Source: a virus
Direction: 5' to 3' (one strand)
Virus record (IMG/VR): IMGVR_UViG_3300043427_001745
Location: 1-37,971 of that record
Length of the DNA: 37,971 nt
Shown here piece after piece: positions 21,590-28,143 of this stretch. The translations under genes were made by a program, and so were the position numbers. How positions within the stretch are numbered: the stretch's first letter is position 1; every line of letters starts with the position of its first letter. Under the pieces are notes generated by a model. That model made no database searches and was not told the origin of the DNA. It worked only from the letters and a program-made list of their open reading frames with translations.

Positions 21590-22989
21590 CAATAAAAAAG
21601 CAACACGCCATGCCCCACGACACGCAAGCCGAGCAGTGCGTCCTTGGCGGACTCATGTGCTACGGCGACTTGATCGACGAGTGGAATGAGCTGTCGGCCG
21701 AACATTTCTTCACGCCGGCGCACACCACGATCCTTTCCGCTATCAAGTCCATCCGATCCGAAGGCGGGCAGCCCGATCTCATCAGCGTCACGCAGCACCT
21801 TTCTGCCGCCGACAGGCTGGAAGGCGTGGGAGGCTCCGGTGCGCTGACCGAGATTTACGCCATGGCTGGCCCCCGCGACTTGAGCTACTACGTCAGCATC
21901 CTGCGCGAGCATGTCGCCCGCCGCCGCATGGTTGAGGCCGGGGTCCGCATGACGGCAGCCGGACGCGACATTGCCCAGAACGTCAGCGAAGTGGTAGCCG
22001 AGGCCGGCGAGAGTATCTTGTCGATCAACTTGGATGGTCCCAGCCAAGGCAGCGTCCACGTCAGCAGCATCGTGGACGAAGCCGCTGCGGAGATCGAGGA
22101 AGCGATTGCCAACAAAGGCAAGCCGCGTGGGTTGACCACCGGCTACCGAGAGTTCGACGTGCTCACAGGCGGGCTGCGCGAGGGCCAGTTGATCGTGGTC
22201 GGCGGGCGCCCCGGCATGGGCAAGAGTGCGCTGCTCATCAACATGTGCGACCGCATGGCCGCCGCTGGAACTCCGGTGCTGCTGTTCTCCCTAGAGATGC
22301 CCAAGAAAAGCATCGCCAACCGCATCGTCATGGCCAGAGCAAGGGCCAACAGCGCCCGCGTCCGCTTGGGCGCCATTAGTCCGGTGGAAGCCAAAGCCCT
22401 CGGCAATCACTTCTACAAGCTCGGAGACGAACCCCTCTACATCGACGAAGCCCGTGGAGCCAGCATCATGGACATCCGTGGCCGCGCAAGGCGCGACCTT
22501 CGCCGTCACGGAATCAAGGCGATCTTCGTGGACTACGCCCAGCTTTTGGAGGCCAAGGGCTACAACACCAGTTACGAGCGGGTCAGCGCCGTCAGTCGCG
22601 GTCTTAAGGCGATGGCGCTAGAGCTAGGCGTGCCCGTCATTGCCGCCGCTCAAGTAGGCCGCAAGGCCGACGAACGCAGCGACACCCGCCCCAAGATGAG
22701 CGACTTGAAGGACTCGGGATCTTTGGAGCAGGACGCCGACATCATCATTCTCTTGCACCGTGAGGGCTACTACGAGGCCGGCAGCGGCGCCGACAGCACG
22801 GACAACCAAGACGCCGAGATGATCGTGGCCAAACACCGCGAGGGCCAGACCCGCAGCTTCCCCATGGTCTGGTCGCCGAGCTGTACCCGCTTCGACCACG
22901 CCAACATCAGTCGCATGACTGACGAGGCCCCGCAGCCCTACGGCACAACGCCGGATCTTCACACCATCAACGCCGTCCTCAATGAATAG
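21586..22989 (+). CDS. dnaB: Replicative DNA helicase, DnaB family
   Basis: 467 residues, the usual DnaB length. The N-terminal domain (HDTQAEQCVLGGLMCYGDLI) is followed by a linker and the RecA-like motor from about 185. It shows GLTTGYREFDVLTGGLREGQ, Walker A GRPGMGKSALL (about 208-218), the motif LLFSLEMPKKS, Walker B-like AIFVDYAQLL (about 310-320), AAAQVGRKADER and DLKDSGSLEQDADIIILLHR. It forms hexamers that unwind the fork 5'-3' on the lagging strand. The start is ATGA-coupled to a membrane peptide and the end overlaps a resolvase-like gene. A phage-encoded DnaB removes dependence on the host helicase. Confidence 0.95.
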   Translation: MTIKKQHAMPHDTQAEQCVLGGLMCYGDLIDEWNELSAEHFFTPAHTTILSAIKSIRSEGGQPDLISVTQHLSAADRLEGVGGSGALTEIYAMAGPRDLSYYVSILREHVARRRMVEAGVRMTAAGRDIAQNVSEVVAEAGESILSINLDGPSQGSVHVSSIVDEAAAEIEEAIANKGKPRGLTTGYREFDVLTGGLREGQLIVVGGRPGMGKSALLINMCDRMAAAGTPVLLFSLEMPKKSIANRIVMARARANSARVRLGAISPVEAKALGNHFYKLGDEPLYIDEARGASIMDIRGRARRDLRRHGIKAIFVDYAQLLEAKGYNTSYERVSAVSRGLKAMALELGVPVIAAAQVGRKADERSDTRPKMSDLKDSGSLEQDADIIILLHREGYYEAGSGADSTDNQDAEMIVAKHREGQTRSFPMVWSPSCTRFDHANISRMTDEAPQPYGTTPDLHTINAVLNE

Positions 22990-23311
22990 CCGCCAAAAAG
23001 GAAAACGCGGGGAACTGGAAGCCGCCAAGTTCCTCACCGCCGAAGGGTTTCCCGCTCGCCGGTCACAGCAGTATTGCGGCGACACCAAAGGCGACAGCAG
23101 CGATGTCCTCTGCGAGTGCCTGCCCAAGCTGCACTTTGAGGTTAAGCGCACTGAGAAAGGAAATCTTTACAACTGGATCGCCCAAGCCAAGCGCGATGCC
23201 GGAGAGAAGCTGCCCGTCGTCATGCACCGCCGCAACGACAGCGAGTGGCTGGCCATCCTGCCGGCCGAGACCTTCCTCGTCATCCTCCGCAACTCCAATT
23301 TCGTCGAGTAG
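22982..23311 (+). CDS. Holliday-junction-resolvase-like PD-(D/E)XK nuclease
   Basis: 109 residues, start inside the helicase end (eight-base overlap). KGKRGELEAAKFLTAEGF holds the conserved Glu after a KGxRxE pattern, GDSSDVLCE the Asp, and LHFEVKRTEKGNLYNW the E-V-K strand; residues 75-109 form a sheet with hydrophobic VVMHRRNDSEWLAILP. This layout is that of Hjc-type and phage PD-(D/E)XK resolvases. Role inferred: resolving branched replication intermediates before packaging. Confidence 0.7.
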   Translation: MNSRQKGKRGELEAAKFLTAEGFPARRSQQYCGDTKGDSSDVLCECLPKLHFEVKRTEKGNLYNWIAQAKRDAGEKLPVVMHRRNDSEWLAILPAETFLVILRNSNFVE

Positions 23312-23349
23312 TAAAACACAACAACACACAAACAAACACACAAAACACA
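23312..23349 (+). promoter_or_regulatory. A/C-rich leader without Shine-Dalgarno sequence
   Basis: All bases but the first few are A or C (AACACAACAACACACAAAC pattern) up to the ATG at 23350; there is no GGAG. Unstructured A/C-rich leaders are known ribosomal-protein-S1 or enhancer sites. Similar leaders stand before the 27322 and 31954 genes and several minus-strand genes. Confidence 0.5.
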
Positions 23350-23859
23350 ATGGCTACACTAACAGCACCTAAAAAATCAGCGACCGCCAACCTTGGCGAG
23401 CCGCCACCCAAAGGCATCCACCTCGCCGTCTGTCTCGACGTGGTGGACACCTACAACGACCGGGTCCTCAAACACGGCGCCCCCTACGGCTCCGAGAACG
23501 ACGACGACTACGAACTCAAAAACCGCGAGCGCTTCATCTTTGGCGTGAAGTGCAAGGACGGCAGCCTGCGCAAGATCGCCACCAAAGCGTATCCCATCAG
23601 CCTACATGAGAAGTCCGGTCTCCGGGCCTTCCTCACAAGCTGGCTTGGGGTATCGCCCAAGGACGGCTTCGACACCTCGACCCTTAAGGGCAAGGGCGCA
23701 CAGCTCACGCTCATTGAGAAAGAGGCCGGCGACAAGACCTACATCAACATCGGAACGATCTCCGAGGTCATGGACGAGTTAAAAGGCAAAGTCCCGAGCG
23801 TCGAAGACTTCGGCACCGATGCCGCCAACGACAACAGCGGAGCGGAAATCCCGTTTTGA
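23350..23859 (+). CDS. Single-stranded-DNA-binding-protein-like phage protein
   Basis: 169 residues starting MATLTAPKKSATANLGEPPP. The core GIHLAVCLDVVDTYNDRV, RERFIFGVKCKDGSLRKIA, LRAFLTSWLGVSPKDGF, QLTLIEKEAGDKTYINIG has the beta-strand rhythm of an OB-fold and matches a phage family annotated as ssDNA-binding. The acidic end with final GAEIPF resembles the SSB C-terminal tip (DIPF) that docks partner proteins. Placement between a resolvase-like and a RecB-like nuclease fits a recombination/replication SSB. Confidence 0.65.
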   Translation: MATLTAPKKSATANLGEPPPKGIHLAVCLDVVDTYNDRVLKHGAPYGSENDDDYELKNRERFIFGVKCKDGSLRKIATKAYPISLHEKSGLRAFLTSWLGVSPKDGFDTSTLKGKGAQLTLIEKEAGDKTYINIGTISEVMDELKGKVPSVEDFGTDAANDNSGAEIPF

Positions 23860-23861
23860 AC

Positions 23862-24044
23862 ATGAACGCCAAAAATCCGCAACTGGCATCGGAAGGGTTT
23901 ACTTGTTTGGCCGGGCCGTATCTCGCCGATGAGAGATGGATGCTGGACGCCGCAGTGTCCGACGCCCGCCGCGCCAACAAAGAAATCGCCATTGACCACA
24001 ACCACGAAGGTCAATGGATCTGGCAGCGCCGCAAGCGCGCATAG
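23862..24044 (+). CDS. Unrecognised 60-residue protein
   Basis: MNAKNPQLASEGFTCLAGPY, then LADERWMLDAAVSDARRANK and IDHNHEGQWIWQRRKRA with a basic end. The ATG at 23862 is preferred over a TTG two codons before that overlaps the SSB-like gene's stop. Downstream stands a strong hairpin. Function unknown. Confidence 0.5.
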   Translation: MNAKNPQLASEGFTCLAGPYLADERWMLDAAVSDARRANKEIAIDHNHEGQWIWQRRKRA

Positions 24045-24052
24045 GAGGAACA

Positions 24053-24082
24053 GCGGGGGTCGGCTGCATCACCGGCCCCCGC
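24053..24082 (+). terminator. Strong GC hairpin downstream of the SSB-like block
   Basis: GCGGGGGTCGG 24053-24063 pairs with CCGGCCCCCGC 24072-24082 through 11 positions with one G-U pair, loop of eight. It lies between the 23862-24044 gene and the RecB-like gene. No T-run follows, so partial termination or message protection is more likely than full stop. Confidence 0.5.
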
Positions 24083-24098
24083 ACCACCCAACAAAGTT

Positions 24099-24929
24099 AT
24101 GGCAATTCTCACCGAATCAAAATTCACAGACGGCGGCCACTGGTATAAGCCGGACGGCACCCCCTGCCACCAGCTTCCCAAGAAAGACGGCAGCGGACTC
24201 AAAGACACCACATTGGCTGACGCCAAGAAGCTCCTGCTTCTCCCGTCTGTCACCGGCTACACCGGCATCCTCGACAAGCCCGCCCTCCTTAACTGGAAGG
24301 CCACGCAAGTTGCGATAGCCGCCTTCAACACCCCGCCCAAGGGCGACGAAACCATTGAGTATTTCTGCGAGCGAGTCATCGGCGCCAGCAAAGCCCCGGT
24401 AGCAGCCGCCGCCGATCTCGGCAGCAAGGTTCACGATGCTTTGGAGAAGCTGCTCATGGAAGGCCCGAGCGCGGTCCCCGAGGACATGTGGGCCTATGTC
24501 GCCCCCGTCATGGACTGGAAGAAGAACAACAAGATCACCTATGACGAGATCGAGACAACCCTCGTCAATCTGGAATACGGCTACGCCGGCCGATGTGACG
24601 TGCTGGCGCGTGACGCCAACGGCACCCGCATGGTCATTGACTACAAGACCCGCAAGACCAAGCCCAACCAGAAGGTCGGGCCTTATGACACGCAGGGCAT
24701 GCAGCTTGCCGCCTATGCCGTGGCCAAGTGGGGCGAAGACCAACTGCACACCATCCACGGCTACAACGTCTACATCAGCACCACGGAAGTCGGCCGCGTC
24801 GAACCCTACAAGCACGACAGCCTGGTGCCGCATTGGGAAGCGTTCAAAGCCGCCTGCATCCTGTGGCGCCACGTCAAGGGCTACGACCCGAGGCAGCCGG
24901 CGTTTACGACATTAGCAGCCGCCGCATGA
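24099..24929 (+). CDS. RecB/Cas4-type PD-(D/E)XK exonuclease
   Basis: 276 residues. Visible motifs run in order: DLGSKVHDALEKLL with His112, GYAGRCDVLA with Asp167, MVIDYKTRK with Asp181 and Lys183, and TQGMQLAAYAVA with the helix Gln. These are the RecB-family nuclease signatures (PDDEXK_1 type). In phages such enzymes act as recombination exonucleases, working with an SSB or annealase. Residues 1-80 (TDGGHWYKPDGTPCHQLP) are phage-specific. The SSB-like gene is one gene upstream, supporting a recombination pair, although no annealase is recognised. Confidence 0.8.
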   Translation: MAILTESKFTDGGHWYKPDGTPCHQLPKKDGSGLKDTTLADAKKLLLLPSVTGYTGILDKPALLNWKATQVAIAAFNTPPKGDETIEYFCERVIGASKAPVAAAADLGSKVHDALEKLLMEGPSAVPEDMWAYVAPVMDWKKNNKITYDEIETTLVNLEYGYAGRCDVLARDANGTRMVIDYKTRKTKPNQKVGPYDTQGMQLAAYAVAKWGEDQLHTIHGYNVYISTTEVGRVEPYKHDSLVPHWEAFKAACILWRHVKGYDPRQPAFTTLAAAA

Positions 24930-25285
24930 AAAAGCCCCGCCGCGTCACAGTCAGCGAACCCCTCTACGGGACGAGCATAGAAGTCTATGCCAACTACCCG
25001 CAGGAGGTCGCACTGCGCCGCTGCGCCAAGGTCATGGAGATGGACGCCGATGACCCCGAGAACGCTCCCGACGACTCTGCCGCCGGATGGTGCATGAGTC
25101 ACGGCGGCTGGGCTTTGATTTGGATTGAGGCATACCCCGAAGACCAGTCCTCCCTGCCCCACGAACTTTGGCACGCCATCCACGGCTTCACCCGACACAT
25201 CGAATCCTCTGACGAAGAAACCGGCGCGTATCTCATGGGTCACTACGACCCGCGCATCCGCGCCAAGCTGAATAAAAAACCATGA
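24926..25285 (+). CDS. HExxH-containing small protein (putative metallopeptidase-like)
   Basis: 119 residues, ATGA overlap. PHELWHAIHGFTRHIE contains His79-Glu80-x-x-His83, followed by SSDEETGAYLMGHY with Glu97/Glu98 about 14 residues on. This is the layout of a zinc-metallopeptidase helix with a third acidic ligand. Residues 1-70 (LYGTSIEVYANYPQEVALRR; GWALIWIEAYPE) form a beta part. Similar HExxH proteins of unknown substrate occur in phage early regions. A true catalytic role is unproven. The compact size resembles minimal gluzincin-like folds. Confidence 0.6.
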   Translation: MKKPRRVTVSEPLYGTSIEVYANYPQEVALRRCAKVMEMDADDPENAPDDSAAGWCMSHGGWALIWIEAYPEDQSSLPHELWHAIHGFTRHIESSDEETGAYLMGHYDPRIRAKLNKKP

Positions 25286-25539
25286 GCATCAAATACCGAG
25301 GAGAAACATTCTCCGGCTACAACAAACCCAAACGCACACCGGACGGCCCCAAGAAGTTTGCCGTGTTAGCCAAGTCAGGAGAACAGACCAAGTTGGTCCG
25401 CTTCGGCGATCCCAACATGAGCATCAAGAAAGACCAACCCGCCCGCAAGGCCAGCTACTGCGCCCGCAGCGGCGGCATCAAGGGCACTGGCGACAAACTC
25501 TCGGCCAACTACTGGAGCCGCAAGGCATGGAGCTGCTAA
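25282..25539 (+). CDS. DUF6321-like small phage protein
   Basis: 85 residues, ATGA overlap. MSIKYRGETFSGYNKPKRTP, then KKFAVLAKSGEQTKLVRFGD, ARKASYCARSGGIKGTGDKL and SANYWSRKAWSC. The KYRGxxFSGYNKPKRTP...RFG...KASYxAR...SAxYWxxKxW pattern matches a conserved phage family I know as DUF6321, found in phages of aquatic bacteria. Function unknown; it is strongly basic. Confidence 0.75.
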   Translation: MSIKYRGETFSGYNKPKRTPDGPKKFAVLAKSGEQTKLVRFGDPNMSIKKDQPARKASYCARSGGIKGTGDKLSANYWSRKAWSC

Positions 25540-25674
25540 ATGAAAAAAGGACTATACGCCAACATCAATGCCCGCAAAGCGGCCGGCACCAGCCGCCCGA
25601 AAAGCAAGTCAACCGTCTCGCCCAAAGCCTACGCTGACATGAAGGCCAAGCGCGGAGGGTTCAAGGCCAAGTGA
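25540..25674 (+). CDS. 44-residue basic KKGLYANI protein
   Basis: MKKGLYANINARKAAGTSRP followed by KSKSTVSPKAYADMKAKRG. The KKGLYANI(H/N)A(K)R phrase recurs in short basic proteins of many phages, usually beside the DUF6321 protein as here. Almost a third of residues are Lys/Arg, so nucleic-acid binding is likely. It starts directly after the preceding stop and ends in a GTGA overlap. Confidence 0.7.
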   Translation: MKKGLYANINARKAAGTSRPKSKSTVSPKAYADMKAKRGGFKAK

Positions 25675-25826
25675 CCAGCGCCGTGCTCATAGCCGTCGTC
25701 GGCTTCATGTATTTCGCCGTCGCCATAGACCAAGCGCTGATCCAGCACAACTTCTGGAACGGTCTTGTCTGGCTCGGCTACGCCGTGGCGCAGATCGGTT
25801 TATGGCACATCACCGTGCAGCCATGA
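25671..25826 (+). CDS. 51-residue protein with two membrane spans
   Basis: Starts at GTG overlapping the previous TGA. MTSAVLIAVVGFMYFAVAID and WNGLVWLGYAVAQIGLWHI are two transmembrane helices joined by a short loop with Gln/His. Small two-span proteins of the pattern VxxxMYxxVxxDQ...GLxWLGYAxAQ are common in phages, role unknown. ATGA overlap with the next gene. Confidence 0.65.
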   Translation: MTSAVLIAVVGFMYFAVAIDQALIQHNFWNGLVWLGYAVAQIGLWHITVQP

Positions 25827-25984
25827 CTTTTATGGACAAATACAAAATCACGACACCCGAAATTGAAGAACTTACTAAATCCATTGCCATGCTTGAGATG
25901 AAGAAACAGCAACTTTACGCCAAGGAGGTCAAAAAGAAGACGCAAGCAATGTGCGCCGAGTTCAGCAAGCGCAAGAGCAAATGA
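25823..25984 (+). CDS. 53-residue basic helical protein
   Basis: ATG at 25823 in an ATGA overlap. MTFMDKYKITTPEIEELTKS followed by IAMLEMKKQQLYAKEVKKKT and a lysine-rich end. One long amphipathic charged helix is expected. Not recognised; by neighbours it belongs to the small-protein string of the early operon. Confidence 0.55.
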   Translation: MTFMDKYKITTPEIEELTKSIAMLEMKKQQLYAKEVKKKTQAMCAEFSKRKSK

Positions 25985-26508
25985 ATTTACAAGCAGCAGT
26001 CAAAGGTATTGCGCCGGCAGGAGGCATTCGCCCCGCTAGTCACATAACCGCCAGCCCCGTAAGCGCAACAAAAGCGGGACCTGCTGCCCATACTTTGGAT
26101 GGGTGCTGCCAACGCAGCCAGATGTGGTTCGCCCAGCCCATCCTCAATTTTGTCGGGCAGCGCAGTAGGCCGGATGGGCGGTATGGACTGGGAATCCTCG
26201 GTCGCCGCCCCATCGAACTCGGGAGGTTACCGTATGGTGGCCGCAAGTTTGGACCCCCGTGCGCTGAAAAGGTGAGCGCTCACCGTTCCCGGCAAAACAA
26301 ACCTTGCTGCGCGTCCATTAGCGTAAGGCATCACGAACGCCCGTTGCCGTGGAAGGCGTCACGGTTGCGTGATCCAAGTGCCGGATTATGGCTTGAAGTT
26401 GCCATGGGCAACAAGTCCGGCAGCAGCATAGGGCGCGGAATGCTAACCATCACTGGCTCCAATGTGCGTCGGGGCACTGAAATGCCAGTGGCCGCGACTA
26501 TTTTCTAA
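25981..26508 (+). CDS. Anomalous 175-residue reading frame of doubtful coding status
   Basis: It starts in an ATGA overlap (MNLQAAVKGIAPAGGIRPAS) and ends next to a new gene, so it fills an otherwise empty half kilobase. The sequence (DGCCQRSQMWFAQP, RRPIELGRLPYGGRKFG, SKSGSSIGRG-like end) has many Cys, Arg and Gly and uses codons scarce in neighbours (AGG, AGT, ATA, GTA, TTA). A perfect 14-base palindrome GGTGAGCGCTCACC lies at 26271-26284. It may be an acquired gene, a decayed gene or an RNA. No family seen. Confidence 0.35.
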   Translation: MNLQAAVKGIAPAGGIRPASHITASPVSATKAGPAAHTLDGCCQRSQMWFAQPILNFVGQRSRPDGRYGLGILGRRPIELGRLPYGGRKFGPPCAEKVSAHRSRQNKPCCASISVRHHERPLPWKASRLRDPSAGLWLEVAMGNKSGSSIGRGMLTITGSNVRRGTEMPVAATIF

Positions 26509-26509
26509 C

Positions 26510-26731
26510 ATGATCGCCTTCTGCCCAGACCGCGACCGCGTCTACGTTGACGGCATCCCCTGCCCTTGCCGCACCTACGTCTATTGCAAGAACGGCGGCG
26601 GCGAGAACGACTACATCACCGTCATCCGCGAGGACAACGGCCGCCCGCTCACCGCCCGCATCGACCAACTGGCTTTTGCGCCGAATCCGACTTTGGACAT
26701 TCAAGAAGATGAAAGTTCTGATCGCGTGTGA
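26510..26731 (+). CDS. Unrecognised 73-residue protein
   Basis: MIAFCPDRDRVYVDGIPCPC then RTYVYCKNGGGENDYITVIR and an acidic end. Cys5, Cys18, Cys20 and Cys26 might bind a metal, though spacing (CPC, YC) is unusual. Beta-rich by pattern. Its 3' end overlaps the methyltransferase-like gene by 23 bases. Confidence 0.5.
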   Translation: MIAFCPDRDRVYVDGIPCPCRTYVYCKNGGGENDYITVIREDNGRPLTARIDQLAFAPNPTLDIQEDESSDRV

Positions 26732-27302
26732 ATTTAGCGGCGTTGTCCGCGATGCGTTTATTGGGGGGGGGGATGACGCCATGAGCTGCGACTTGCTGCC
26801 GACCGAAGCGCCGGGGCCGCACTACCAGGGGGACGTGCGCGATGTGCTCGACTATCCGTGGGACTTGATGATTGCGCACCCGCCATGCACGCACCTGTCT
26901 GTCAGCGGGGCGCGACACTTTGCCGACAAACGCTTAGACGGCCGGCAGCAATCGGCAGTCTCGTTCTTCATGCGGCTTGCCAAGGCGGACATCCCGCGCA
27001 TCGCCATCGAGAACCCGGTGTGCATCATGTCCACGCTTTGGCGCAAGCCGGATCAAACGATTCAGCCTTGGGAGTTCGGCCACGGAGAAACCAAGGCGAC
27101 CTGCCTTTGGCTCAAGGGTCTTCCGCCGCTCCAGCCAACCGAGATTGTTCCGGGGCGAGACAACCGCGTCCATAAGGGGTGTGGCTTTGGCTGGAGCACG
27201 CCCGAGTGCAAGCGCGAGAGAAGCCGGACATTTGCCGGAGTCGCCCAAGCGATGGCCAAGCAGTGGGGCGCCCCCGCGCAAGCCGACCTTATTGCCGCCT
27301 AA
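26709..27302 (+). CDS. Cytosine-methyltransferase-like protein, short form
   Basis: 197 residues. MKVLIACEFSGVVRDAFI is the SAM-binding FxG-type start, SCDLLPTEAPGPHYQGDVRD holds the motif-II/III acidic residues, APPC-type catalytic loop is HPPCTHL (Cys60), and RIAIENPV is the ENV-type motif. These are C5-cytosine-methylase landmarks, but the usual TRD and C-terminal motifs IX-X are absent and the protein is half the usual length. Such short forms are frequent in phages and may protect phage DNA or be non-catalytic. A run of ten Gs lies in its early codons. Confidence 0.65.
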   Translation: MKVLIACEFSGVVRDAFIGGGDDAMSCDLLPTEAPGPHYQGDVRDVLDYPWDLMIAHPPCTHLSVSGARHFADKRLDGRQQSAVSFFMRLAKADIPRIAIENPVCIMSTLWRKPDQTIQPWEFGHGETKATCLWLKGLPPLQPTEIVPGRDNRVHKGCGFGWSTPECKRERSRTFAGVAQAMAKQWGAPAQADLIAA

Positions 27303-27321
27303 ACAGCACACAACCGCACAC

Positions 27322-27777
27322 ATGACGATCACCCTCAACGACGCAGAGCAAAAGCTGGCCCGCTATTTGGCAGCCAGTCGCCATGCGTCCAACCGCAGCG
27401 AAGGGACCAAGAACTCGCGCATCGGCCCGCAAAGCGACGAGCAAACGGACTTGGAAGGCATCGGCGCGGAGATTGCATTTTGCAAAATTCACAACATCTA
27501 CCCCGACACGCAGATTGCCGAGCGTCCGGCGGCCGACGCCTATTTGCCCGATGGCACCACCGTTGACGTAAAGGCCACGCCCTACCCCAACGGCCACCTG
27601 CTTGCCGTCCGCTGGAAGAAATGCGACGTGCAGATGTATTCGCTCATGGTCGGCACGTTCCCGAACTATCGCCATGCCGGGATGATGCCGGCGCCCGAGT
27701 TGCTGCGCCCCGAGCGCTTGAAGAACTTCGGCTATGGCGACAGCTACGCGGCCAAGCAATCGGAATTGGCGGCATGA
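27322..27777 (+). CDS. PD-(D/E)XK-like phage nuclease candidate
   Basis: 151 residues. LEGIGAEIAFCKIHNI offers the helix Glu, AADAYLPDGTTVDVKATP offers Asp and the D-V-K strand, and QMYSLMVGTFPNYRHAG continues the sheet. The order fits a restriction-endonuclease-like fold; the exact family is unknown. Leader A/C-rich (ACAGCACACAACCGCACAC) without Shine-Dalgarno sequence. It is the fourth candidate of this fold in the early region. Confidence 0.5.
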   Translation: MTITLNDAEQKLARYLAASRHASNRSEGTKNSRIGPQSDEQTDLEGIGAEIAFCKIHNIYPDTQIAERPAADAYLPDGTTVDVKATPYPNGHLLAVRWKKCDVQMYSLMVGTFPNYRHAGMMPAPELLRPERLKNFGYGDSYAAKQSELAA

Positions 27778-27790
27778 CTTTGCGCAAAGG

Positions 27791-27916
27791 ATGAAAAGAC
27801 GATCAACAACAAAGGGCCGGGGTTACTTGTTCTCCGGTCAGGGTTGCGCCAATCGTCCGGAAACCCAATGCGCGGTGGCGGCACTGGGGGGTGCTGCCAC
27901 CACTTCTTTACGATGA
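27791..27916 (+). CDS. 41-residue basic peptide, weakly supported
   Basis: MKRRSTTKGRGYLFSGQGCA then NRPETQCAVAALGGAATTSL. AAAGG touches the ATG, too near to be ideal, but the stop overlaps the next ATG as ATGA, like the operon's real genes. No family; could be non-coding spacer. Confidence 0.3.
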   Translation: MKRRSTTKGRGYLFSGQGCANRPETQCAVAALGGAATTSLR

Positions 27917-28143
27917 GCGACACGCCACTAACAGACAAACACCCGCTATGGCACGGTGAGCCGGCGGTCCACATTGATTTTGCCCGAAAGCTGGAGGCCG
28001 AGCGCAACAAGGCGCGGCAGGAACTTAAAGAGGCATGGGAAGAAGTCGCGTCTGCTTGCGACGATTGGCTTAACAGCATCGTCCAAGAGCCGTCGTTGGA
28101 TTTTATTAAAGGCATCCGCGACTACGCGAAGAAAAGGGCATGA
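27913..28143 (+). CDS. Small phage helical protein (DFARKLE motif)
   Basis: 76 residues, ATGA overlaps at both ends. MSDTPLTDKHPLWHGEPAVH followed by IDFARKLEAERNKARQELKE and AWEEVASACDDWLNSIVQEP. Short phage proteins starting MSDTPRTD and containing xDFARxLExE before a helix are widespread and uncharacterised. It directly precedes the terminase, but no DNA-binding motif for a small terminase subunit is visible. Confidence 0.6.
   Translation: MSDTPLTDKHPLWHGEPAVHIDFARKLEAERNKARQELKEAWEEVASACDDWLNSIVQEPSLDFIKGIRDYAKKRA

Noticed and set aside
27774-27791. Tiny reading frame MTLRKG overlapping the nuclease stop
   Set aside because: Six codons only and ends before the next start; no support as a gene.
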